Shown: piece after piece, positions 36,471 through 45,811 of the stretch | Position numbering within the stretch: position 1 is the stretch's first letter | Layout: every line of letters begins with the position of its first letter | Origin: Nepenthes gracilis | Lineage: Eukaryota > Streptophyta > Magnoliopsida > Caryophyllales > Nepenthaceae | Direction of reading: 5' to 3' | DNA: 64,000 nt | Assembly: GCA_033239525.1 (NCBI GenBank) | Contig: BSYO01000026.1 | Coordinates: 4,712,001 to 4,776,000, forward strand | The notes under the pieces: model-generated | Databases searched by the model: none | Seen by the model: only the letters and a program-made list of their open reading frames with translations | What the model was told of the DNA's origin: nothing | Translations under genes and position numbers: made by a program

Positions 36471-37109
36471 TATTAACTTCCTTTAATTATATGTTGCATG
36501 CATATTAGTTTGATTCTTATTTCATGAGATTTTGAAGAGTTATGTCTTAAATTTATATATGCCATATTGCATTACTAAAATCTTTGATAAATCATCTTAC
36601 ATATTTATTTTATATAAATATTTTGATGAAAACTCTAATTTGATTATATTAAAGATGATATGTTATTTTTTCCCCAATTTTAAGGAAAAACATGTATATT
36701 TGTATTTCTATATAAAGTTTTAATTTTAATTAAGTAAAAACTATTATAGAAAATTGATAGAATATATATAAATATATCTTATTATATTGTTTATAAACGA
36801 ATATTGAACCTAAAATTCACGAGTCAAAACAATAAAATTTGACATTAATTATAGAAAATAATATGTAGTCAATTCATCCATAAATCATGAATAGTAGTAT
36901 GTGTCTTTTGATTGTATAGAAATAATTATAACATGTAATGTACCGGTCATCAAATTTCGTAAATACGGATAATTAAGTTAATATGATCAAAATTATACTT
37001 AATACATTTGAAAAAAAATTAGTTTCGGGACCGTAGGATAAGTCGGCAGAGGAAGGCCCGCTAGGCGCTTGAGGTGGCGCCGGGTCTAGTGAACCCATGC
37101 TTATTGGGC

Positions 37110-37114
37110 ACTTG
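37110..37114. repeat. Target-site duplication ACTTG (left)
   Basis: ACTTG precedes the LTR start TGTAATATC. The same five bases recur at 41869-41873, where the host repeat resumes in register. Confidence 0.7.
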
Positions 37115-37251
37115 TGTAATATCTTGAATATTTTTGAGTTTATAATTTTATGAAAATAAATTAGTAATTATTTGAGTAATTATTTTGAGTATTAAATCTT
37201 GTGATTAGGCTTGATATATTGTAGTTTTGGGTTTTAGGATGGGCCGTTATA
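37115..37251 (+). repeat. 5' LTR, 137 bp
   Basis: Starts TGTAATATCTTGAATA and ends GGGCCGTTATA just before the primer site. GTAATTATTTGAGTAATTAT inside parallels AAATTATTAAAATTAATTAT in the 3' LTR. Unusually short for this group and without an obvious promoter. Confidence 0.6.
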
Positions 37252-37253
37252 GG

Positions 37254-37265
37254 TAGTATTAGAAC
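37254..37265 (+). other. Degenerate initiator-Met primer-binding site
   Basis: TAGTATTAGAAC lies two bases after the LTR end and matches TGGTATCAGAGC at 9 of 12 positions. Confidence 0.65.
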
Positions 37266-37649
37266 AACTCATAACTAAATTATCATATACGATTTAGGGA
37301 ATTAAATTGGTGATTTGTATCATAATATGTATCAAAATGTAGAATGGACAATGTGAATCAAGTTTTAACCAGAAGAATGAGTATCTCACTATCATGGTAA
37401 GGATGATGAAAGTAATGGATAGGATGGTTCAAGGGTAACCAAATTTTGAGCCAAGGTGGTGAATCTAGAAATTACTCTAACAACCTATGATCGGTTTACT
37501 AATGTGTCAAAATCTTTGGATTATGCAAATATGATAGAGGCTGAACTCTAGATCTAACATATTAAGTCTTTAGGTGATCAACTATCTAGAGAAGGAAAAG
37601 GTGAAGTTTTCTTTGTACAAGTTAGATTGAGAAGCCAATCATTAGGTGA

Positions 37650-38295
37650 TCGATATAAAAGTGGATTTTCGGATTGGTGAATAGAGGCATTTCATAGAAC
37701 ATATTTTTGGAGGTATTCTTGGACAAGTGCCTTTCAACAAGTTTGTAGTAGAAAAAGAAAAATGAATTTGCTCGTTTGCAATATAGAAATTACGTGGTGA
37801 TGGAATATGGCACTAAGTTCACTGAATTGGCTTGATATGCTCCACATGTGGTGATGTATGAGACCAGGGGAGTAAAACAAATTCTTCAAGAATTAAATGA
37901 TATGATTTGAAAGCAATTGGTGATGTTGTAGTTGCGAACATTTGGAGGAGGTTTCGATTGGACCTTGCTTTATATATATATATATATATTTGGGTAAGTG
38001 ACCTTGCTTTATAAGCAGAAGCCAGAGAGAGAATTTTATCAAAAAAAAGAAATACTAATTAAGGAGGCCAAAGTTTTGATTAAAAGGATTTTATAAGAGG
38101 TTAAATCTCATGATAAGGAGACGGGGATGGAAGTTGAACTCCAAGGTGTATTAGGTAAGCAACAACAATCAAAGTCCTTGTACCTTCATCATGGAGAATT
38201 CCATGGAGGAAGACCTTATTTTACTAGCAGATGAGTAAGTGATTCAATTGTGGTCAATCTGATCATATAATTAAAGAATATCCTTGCCTCTTGAG
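37650..38295 (+). pseudogene. Gag remnant with zinc knuckle
   Basis: EFARLQYRNYVVMEYGTKFT (about 37755-37814), then ELA, a stop and YAPHVV, match the EF..L.QG.MTV.EYE.KF.ELARYAPH block of the retrotransposon gag domain. FNCGQSDHIIKEYP (38239-38282) is the CCHC knuckle, with the first Cys codon replaced by TGA and the last Cys lost. A TA microsatellite lies in the gag region near 37970. Confidence 0.78.
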
Positions 38296-38329
38296 GCAAA
38301 TAGTTGAAAAGTTAAATATTTTGGGAAGA

Positions 38330-38640
38330 GCTTTTGCTGTAACGACCATAGATGCAAATGAGTCCCATTTAATGGCGGAAAGTAAGCTTTCAATTGTAGA
38401 GATGTCAACACATATATTATTAGACCTAAAGTTTAGGTATTTATTTGTATCTCCTAAGCTTGTATACTATTTGCATTTGCTACTATGAGTAAATCTTTGA
38501 TGACTAACATTGCATATCCTAGATGTGTAGTTTCGGTTTATGGCTTTGAGTTTACAATAAATTTAATTTTATTCGACATGTATAATTTTTATATAATTTT
38601 AGATATAAATTAGTTGGCATGCTATCATACCAATAAAAAT
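38330..38640 (+). pseudogene. Aspartic protease remnant
   Basis: The 38291-38488 frame reads SIVEMSTHILLDLKFRYLFV, where LLDLKFRYLF occupies the place of the catalytic L(I/V)DSGATHSF, so the active-site Asp is followed by a changed motif. DMYNFYIILDIN with following LACYHTN (about 38577-38630) matches the YDFDVILGMDWLA.YHA block. Confidence 0.7.
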
Positions 38641-38819
38641 TACTTTAATAAAAGGGTGTATTTTTAAATTATAAACTGTGAGTATTTTTATTTTCAAGGA
38701 AAAAAACATTAAGAGTCAACCTATATGATTTTTGCCCTCCACCCATGCTATTTAATGAAAGGTTGGTATCAAGCATACCAAGTCTATGTTATTACCACCA
38801 AAAGCCAAGATATTCCAGC

Positions 38820-39665
38820 CAAGCATATTCTAATGGCAAGGGAATTCGAGGATGTGTTTTCAGAGGATTTGCCTGATTTGCTATTGAATTGAGAGATTGA
38901 GTTTGAGATAAAAGTGATACTAGGATTTACTTTGATTTTCAAGGCTATACCTTTAAAGTTAAAAGAGTCAAAAGAACTAATTGGAAGAACTATTAGAAAA
39001 GAGCTTTATTCTAATAGGTGTGTCATTATGGGGTGCACCAATCTTGCTTAGAATGAAGAAGAATGGATCTATAAAATTATGCATATATTATTAAAAATTG
39101 AATACGATAGCTATTAAGAAGAAGTACTCCTTCCAATAACAGATGATTTGTTTGATAACTTATAAGAAGCCTAAGTGTTCTCGAAGCTTAACCTCTAATT
39201 GAGGTATCATTAATTGAAAATAAAGAGAGAAGATATAGTGAATATAGTCTTCCAAATAAGGTATAATCATAATAAATTTTTAGTAATGCCTTTTTGACTA
39301 ATGCCCAGTGTTTATGGATTTAATAAATTAAGTATTTCTACATTGTATAGATTTGTTTATGGTGGTTTTCATTGGTAAAATATTAATATATTGGAGGAGC
39401 TATAAAAAAGATATGATTTATTTGAGGATTACATTACAACAATTTAAGGAAAGATAATTATATGCCAAGTTAAAGAAGTGTATATTTTAGCTTAAGAAAA
39501 TGGCTTTGGTAGGCTATGTTATTTTAAAAGGAGGTATTTTAGTTAATCCAAATAAATTAAAATGGTTACAAGTTAGAGTCGACCAACTAATGTAACAAAA
39601 CCATAAAATGGTTTTGGGTTGATTGAATGCTACAGAAGATTTGTGAAAACGATTTCAAGGATTAA
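38820..39665 (+). pseudogene. Reverse transcriptase remnant
   Basis: REFEDVFSEDLPDLLLN (38842), a stop at the Arg of DREIEF (CGA to TGA), then EIEFEIKVILG match the EFPDVFPE.LPGLPP.REIEF.IDL.PG start. KLNTIAIKKKYSF (39098) matches QLNKVTIKNKYPLP. LKIKREDIVNIVFQIRYNHN (39217) matches LKI...DI.KTAF.TRYGHYEF. ALVGYVILKGGILVNPNKL (39504) matches V.FLGHVVS..GI.VDP.KI. ECYRRFVKTISRI (39625) matches GYYRRF...FS.IA. The YVDD box is lost. Confidence 0.85.
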
Positions 39666-39784
39666 AATGTTGTTGACTCGCCTAATGCAAAAAAAAAAAA
39701 AAATGTGGCATTTCATGAGGATGAGCATTGTGAAAGAAATTTTTGGGAGTTAGAAAAGCCGTTTGACGATCACCCTAATCCTAG

Positions 39785-40200
39785 CTATTTTGGAAGGATT
39801 TAGAAGTTGTTTTGTTTATTGATGCATTGAAGAATGGGCTAGGTAGGATTGTGCATGCAATTGGAAAAGTAATTGCTTATGGGTTAAGATGACTCAAAGC
39901 TTATAAGAAGAACTATCTTATCCAAGATTTAGAGTTAATAGCGGCCATTTTTCCATTAAAGATTTTAAGGCGTTACTTGTATGGGGAGAAATTTTTAGTA
40001 TATTCAGATCACAAATTTTAAAGAATTTATTTTTATAAAAAGAACTAAATTTGAGGTACAAAAGATGGATTGATTTGTTAAATTACTTCGATTATGAGAG
40101 TCAATATTAATTGAAGAAGGCCAATGTTGTAGTGGACATTTTAAATCATAAATAGGCAAATTAGGTGACTTATTTTAAGATAAAAAAAAACAAATATTCT
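39785..40200 (+). pseudogene. RNase H remnant
   Basis: LFIDALKNGLGRIVH (39809), YLIQDLELIAAIFPLK (39916) and ILRRYLYGEKFLVYSDHKF (39961-40018) match YSDAS..GLG, YPTHDLELAA.VFALK and I.RHYLYG....IYTDHKSL. LKKANVVVDILNHK (40111) matches the YHPGKANVVADALSRK end. Confidence 0.85.
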
Positions 40201-40379
40201 TGATAGAATGAATGAGTGACATATTAAAAAGATATTCTCAAAGTATGCATATAATTTTATCATATTTTAAATACAGTTGAATATTTTTAAAAGAATTAAG
40301 AAAATTTAAATTGATAATCTATTTTTGATAGGCATAATCGGAGGTTTGAATAGAAAATTTAGAGGTAATTTGAACATTT

Positions 40380-41515
40380 AGATTGACAAAGTTTTGAGAT
40401 TTCGAGATTTGATATGTTACCAAATTTTAAGGAGTTAAGGGAAGAAATTTTTAACAAAACCCATTGTTCAAAGTACGTGATCTACCCAAGAATAAATAAA
40501 ATGTATCAAGATTTGTGAATGATTATTTGGTAGAGAAACATTAGGAGGAAAATTGTGGCTTTTTGTAAGAATGTGTATAACTTATGAACAAGTGAAAGTA
40601 AAAAATACAAAACTGCCAAATTCTTTTGCAATCAATGTTAACTCTCTGCTGAAAATAGAAGCATATAATAATCGATTTCGTGATAGGTTCACCAAAAATA
40701 TTAAGAAATTATGATATAGTATGAGTAATTGTCAATCGATTAACAAAGTTCATTTTATTTCCATTAGGATGATATTTTCAAGGAAATGTTTGGAAAGATT
40801 ATACATAAATAAAATAGTCAAATTTTATGAGGTTCCAACTTCAACTATATAAGATCAAAATTTGAGGTTTGTATCCAAGTTTTGGAAGAACTTGTGTTAA
40901 AAGTTGGGCACTAGATTAAAATTCAATGAGGCCTATCATTCACAAATAGAGGGACATTTAGAATGGATGATTTAGATTCGGAGGACATGTTAAGAACACA
41001 GGTTTTGATGATGAAAGGAATTTAAGACAATTACTTGTTTCTAGCCAAATTTACCTATATTAACCATATTAGGCGAGTATCAGTACGAAATATTTTAAAA
41101 CTCTTTATAGAAGATGTTATTTTCAAATTAATTAGAAAGAAATTGGAGATTGGAGACTTTTAGGACCAGAAGTGATTAAGGAGATGTCAGATAAAATTCA
41201 TTTAATTTAAAATCAGTTTCAAATTGCTGAAAACTAATAACAGTGCAGAAGGTCCTAGTTGAGTTTGAAGTTGATGGTCATATATTTTTTATTATATTTT
41301 TATCAAAAGGATTCTTCCAATTTAGAGTGAAAGAGAAATTAAAATCGAAATTTATTGAATCATTTGAAATTTTAGAAAAAATTGGAGAAATAACATATAA
41401 ATTAGCTTTGCCTCCAAACTTAAGAGGTGTCATAATATTTTTTATGTTTCCATACTTTGCAAATATGTTTATGACCTTTCTCATGTCACTGAGTATTAAT
41501 CATTAATGATTAATA
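40380..41515 (+). pseudogene. Integrase remnant with C-terminal open frame
   Basis: THCSKYVIYPRINKMYQDL (40462-40518) is the zinc-region block. KLGTRLKFNEAYHSQIEGH (40903) matches LGT.L.FSTAFHPQTDGQ, around the last catalytic residue. 41243-41506 is an 87-codon open frame (VLVEFEVDGHIFFIIF, FIESFEILEKIGEITYKLAL, PPNLRGVI) matching the LEF..GD.VFLKVSP...FIGPFEILER.G..AYRLALPP.L..VH block. This is the best-kept part; the rest has many stops. Confidence 0.85.
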
Positions 41516-41678
41516 AGGATTAAGTATTTCTCACTAATGTTATTCATTAGGTCAAAGTGTTATGGAAGAATTATTTTTTTTGAAGAAGCTATGTGGAAAT
41601 GAGAAGATGAGATCCGAGAGAGTACCCCCACTTGTTTCTTCATTGAGGTATGTGAATTTTAAGGGCAAAATTATATAA

Positions 41679-41690
41679 GTGGGAAAAAAA
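41679..41690 (+). other. Polypurine tract
   Basis: GTGGGAAAAAAA follows the pol-end text RYVNF (chromovirus pattern ...RNVE/NFEDEIL) and precedes TATAAGACTC, the degenerate LTR start. Confidence 0.6.
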
Positions 41691-41829
41691 TATAAGACTC
41701 AAATCCAAAGATTTATATAATGATGCCAAAAATTTTAAGTAAATTAATAAATTATTAAAATTAATTATGAGTTTGGATTGAAAATTAAGAGTTAGATCAT
41801 AGGGGTGCAATCATAAATGGTGCCTGACA
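41691..41829 (+). repeat. 3' LTR, 139 bp
   Basis: Starts TATAAGACTC (for TGTAA...) and ends GGTGCCTGACA, comparable with GGGCCGTTATA of the 5' copy. Length agrees to 2 bp. Confidence 0.5.
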
Positions 41830-41868
41830 TACACTGACGCATGAGAATATTTTAAATAGAATCTCCTT

Positions 41869-41899
41869 ACTTGAGCTGCATATGAGAGGTACTTGTGAG
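41869..41899 (+). repeat. Right target duplication ACTTG and the tail of tandem unit 1
   Basis: ACTTGAGCTGCATATGAGAG then GTACTTGTGAG aligns with CTCGAGCATCCGTGGCAGG and GTACATGGATCAAGTGAG at 42901-42936, i.e. the host repeat continues exactly where it was cut at 37114. Confidence 0.7.
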
Positions 41900-42936
41900 T
41901 ATCTATATTAAAATGAGTGGGTCCTTGTGTATGTCTATTGAGCATTTGTGCGTAGGCTTAAAAAAGTCTCTGCTTCTAACTGATGTATGTATAGTAGCTT
42001 ATTATATAAACGGCTTCTATCACTTTTTAACTCATTTTTTTATGATTTCTGATGGAAGAAAAAAATGAGAAGAGGAAAAAAGAGAGAAGAAAAGAGAGAA
42101 AGAATGGAAAAGTAAATCAAAGTTAATTTTTGATAAATTTGAGCAAATCTTTGGTAATTTTAATTGAAAGTAAATATATTCAAACCTATTTTTTATTTTA
42201 TTACGATTTTTTTCTATAATATTTAAGTATTTTTTATTCAAATACTTATATATGTGATGTTAACTTACTTCCTTTAATTATATGTTGCATACATATTAGT
42301 TTGATTCTTATTTCACGATATTTTGAAGAGTTATGTCTTAAATTTATGTATGCCATATTGCATTACTAAAATCTTTGATAAACCATGTTACATATTTGTT
42401 TTATATAAATATTTTGATGAAAACTCTAATTTGATTATATTAAAGATGTTATGTTATTTTTTTTCCCAATTTTAAGGAAAAATATTTATATTTGTATTTC
42501 TATATAAAGTTTTAATTTTAATTAAGTAAAAACTATTATAGAAAATTGACGGAATATATATAAATATATATTATTATATTGTTTATAATCGAATATTGAA
42601 CCTAAAATTCATGAGTCAAAACAATGACATTTGACATTAATTATAGAAAATAATATGTAGTCAATTCATCCATAAATCATAAATAGTAGATGTGTCTTTT
42701 GGCTGTATAGAAATAATTATAACATGTAATGTACTAGTCGTCGAACTTCGTAAATACGGATAATTAAGTTAATATGATCAAAATTAGGCTTAATATATTT
42801 TTTTTAAAAAAGTTTCGGAACCGTAGGATGAGTCGGCAGAGGAAAGCCCGCTAGGCGCCCGAGGTGGTGCCGCGTCTAGTGGACCCACGCCTGCCGGGTG
42901 CTCGAGCATCCGTGGCAGGTACATGGATCAAGTGAG
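41900..42936 (+). repeat. Tandem duplication unit 2
   Basis: Second copy of the unit begun at 36072. It starts at TATCTATATT directly after the end of unit 1 and continues past the duplicated part into the full-length repeat B. Hence the order before the chromovirus inserted was unit 1 immediately followed by unit 2. Confidence 0.8.
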
Positions 42937-45265
42937 CCTACGTTCGTTGGGTGTCGGCCCGAGGTATTTAAACCCGTAAGAGTTTTGATTCAGACAAATT
43001 TCAGCCTCCACACGCTGGAAGAGAAAGAGAGAGGGAGAAAGAAGAGAGAGAAGGGAGAATCCAAGATCCCGGGGTCCGATTTCGAGTTAGAACCAGTTAG
43101 AAAAGTGATAAATTGAGTCGAAGCAAGTACATTTATACTCTCCTCTTTTATTTTCATGCACATTTATTTCGTTTTTTTGGGTATCCTCATTCCGATACCC
43201 GAATAAGTTTATATATTATATTGGTCACGACCTAAGTATAAAAATATATCGATTTCATATCTGATATCGAGATTTGAGCAGTTTTTTGTAACCTAGAACC
43301 CTAACTTGCGTTCGAACCCGATTTACTATTTATTTTGGATTTTATGCATGATTTGACCTTAGATAATTGTTACTCATAATTCGGGCAAGCAAATATGTGA
43401 ATTCCATATCTAATTCAGTAGCTTTGACCCGTTTTAGAGCATGAAACCCTAAACCTGAGCCCCGGAGGAGTTCACTGATTAAATTAAAAATTATACATAA
43501 ATTGGCTTTATGATATTATTATCCGTACTATGAATATGTTAATTTATAAATTGGGCGTCCGAATTTATAGTTTTATAGGATTTTATACTCACCGGAACCC
43601 TAACCCGCACCCCTTTGGACTTTATCTGAATTAATCACAATTTATGCATGATCTTAGCTTCGGGAATTATAGAGTATGCTTTTGGAAATGCTTTTGATGC
43701 CTGGACGCTTTAAGGTTATGTTCGACCTACGGTGGTAAGAGTTCTTTACTTATCCCAAGCTTATTGAATATTTATGTATATATTATGAAAATGTTAATCA
43801 AATATGTTCTGAAGATCACTTCATGAACCAATTATGAAAGGATTATCGATCGGAAGCCTTATAATTCTATTTGGTATAAAACAAAAATAAATTTTTAAAT
43901 CTTTCAAGCTTCAAAGAAGAATTATGAATGAACTATAATCACGTGAGAACCCAAGCTCACGAGAAAATATGAAATTCTGTATCAAAATATGCTTATTGAA
44001 AAGTAAATTTAATGATGAAGGGAATTCTGTAATTAAGTGATAGACTTATACACTGTTTCTCACAACGATGAATCGATTAGCTTATGAAACGTTTTCCAAC
44101 AAAGTGGGAACGAAGGAATTTGTGCTTAAAAATAGAATTCCCTAATGAAATAAGAAATTGAGAATTGAGAACAAGGATTATGGATAACAAATTTTAACAT
44201 GCCATGAATATTACAGTGAAAACTCTAGGATTACCCTGGCCGTGTATTCTGGCTGTGTATTATAATTGGTGAAATTCAGTGATGTGTCTTAGTATGTTAT
44301 AACGGAAGGTCGTCGCCTGTTTTGGAACTTCTTGCTGCTGGGCCGTCACGGCAGATCGGTCCCGTCTATAGGGATGGTATGTAGATGGCCTACCTTTGGA
44401 TCCTGAATATAAGAAGATAACTTTGAATTGTATAGGAGTAGATACAATCTAGATTACGATCGACCGCTCTTTTGTCAATAAGGCCTACTGATCTTGGATC
44501 CCAAACGAAATAAGTCTCAAATAAAATATAGTAAATTAATAAAATGACAAGGAAACAAACTAAAGAAAATTGGAACAAATCACGAAATTATTCTTTCTAA
44601 AACATGATCGATAGTCTCACATGCATTTTCGTTTCCTTGTATATGCATTATTAGGATGTTGAATCTAAAACCTCGCATGTCCCTTGATATTTATATGTGG
44701 CTTGCTGAATTTTAGCTCATCCTTACTGTTTTTCTCCTTTCAAATTAGCACAGGCTTACACCCGATGGGGCAGAGTAGTGGCTAGAAGATCGTTAGTAGT
44801 GGGTTTTGGAAGACCATAGCGAAGACTTAGCCTTTTGTGGCTTCGTGCGAGTTTTGATAGAGATGTATATATATATTTCTATTGGATTTGCTAATGTACA
44901 TTGTAAAATAATGGATAATCAGATAGTATAGTCCGTTGTGCGTGGATACATATGTATATACTTTTACAAGCTATTATGGTTTGTTTTAGGTCCCTAGTTG
45001 TATTTCTCTATATCCTTGTTGTGTCTGGTGACATTACGTTGGAATCACGGAATGTTTGTGACAATTATTAGGATCCTGCATTAAAATGATATGTTGTCTG
45101 GAGGTTGGGATTTGGATACAGATGGATTTTTGGTATTGTTGAGGTTGCGTTTTTGTTTCACAGGATTATTATACAGGTTTTGTATTTGGTCGATGTCCGT
45201 ATTACAGTTGGAACCATACCGGATTTTGGTTGGAAATATTGTACGTCATATAACTCAAAGTTATA
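42728..45265 (+). repeat. Repeat B (long LTR), copy 1, plus strand
   Basis: Aligns in inverted orientation with 45812-48114 and, in its second half, directly with 50130-51292. Shared landmarks: AATGTACTA, GGATAATTAAG, GGCTTAAT, AGTTTCGGA, a GC-rich box with TAGGCGCC, TATTTAAACC (42965), a GA-rich leader (43015-43065), GAAGCAAGTAC (43123), AACCCTAACCCGC, and an end near GTACGTCATATA (45243-45254). The first about 75 bp of the LTR are replaced by repeat A. Confidence 0.78.
42962..42975 (+). promoter_or_regulatory. TATA-like box of repeat B copy 1
   Basis: GGTATTTAAACC lies between the GC-rich box and a GA-rich leader, as expected for the U3/R part of an LTR. Copy 2 has GGTTTTAAACC at the same place. 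Confidence 0.5.
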
Positions 45266-45811
45266 TTTGACCATTATTAGTGAGGATATCGTTGATATTT
45301 AATTCTTATATTTTTGCACTGTTTTTTCATATTTTATTACATTTTTTATATTTTATCATTTTGATTTTTGATCATAATTATTATCTTTTACATATTCATT
45401 TACTATATTTATATATATAATTACATATATTTTGCTGAGTGTTATATTCTCTCTTGTTATATTTTGCTAACTTTTTAAATTAGTGAGCTCAAATATATTT
45501 GTAGGGATTTTGAAAATTGGAGAAGCTTTTAAAGTATTTTTATTATATTTTGATTATTCGATCAAAAGTTTATTATTTCAGTTTTGGATTATCTATATTT
45601 GGCTAGGTGCCTTTAATTTACATTTTAGTTATAATATTGGATATTTCGTTATTATGTTTGATAATACTTTTTTCTTATTTATGGTTATTAGTTAATTAAC
45701 TTTTAGATGTGGCCTTTGGATTCTTTGTTTTATTATATTTATCATAGGATTGTTTAATGATATTGTTGCAAAATTGTGTCCCAGTGTTTGAATTTAGGAT
45801 TAAGTCAATCG
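45266..45811. other. AT-rich spacer between the two inverted LTRs
   Basis: No recognised ORF or pol motif. If these were the two ends of one element, a gag-pol or at least a primer site should lie here; none is visible. Confidence 0.5.

Larger units (their letters stand above)
36072..37114 (+). repeat. Tandem duplication unit 1 (repeat A plus start of repeat B), left part
   Basis: Aligns end to end with 41900-42902: both start TATCTATATTAAAATGAGTG, share the TTATATAAACG box, the GA-rich leader, CATGTAATGTAC, CGTAAATACGGATAATTAAG and GAGTCGGCAGAGG / AAGTCGGCAGAGG. It is split at 37114 by the chromovirus, and its last bases (ACTTGAG...TTGTGAG) reappear at 41869-41899. It contains a TA then GT microsatellite (36420-36470) absent from unit 2. 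Confidence 0.85.
37115..41868 (+). mobile_element. Short-LTR Ty3/gypsy (chromovirus-like) element, dead
   Basis: LTR of 137 bp at 37115-37251, primer-binding-like site, gag with zinc knuckle, protease, RT, RNase H, integrase, purine tract at 41679-41690, then an LTR of 139 bp at 41691-41829. ACTTG flanks the insertion, with 39 extra bases between the 3' LTR end and the right copy. All pol domains are recognisable but broken. Domain order and the C-terminal integrase block fit a plant chromovirus such as Tekay/Del. It interrupts tandem unit 1. Confidence 0.85.

Noticed and set aside
36072..42936. Reading the two A-plus-B direct repeats as LTRs of the chromovirus between them
   Set aside because: The host repeat continues in register after ACTTG at 41869, and short LTR-like sequences with primer site and purine tract lie inside. 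The repeats are better explained as a tandem duplication.
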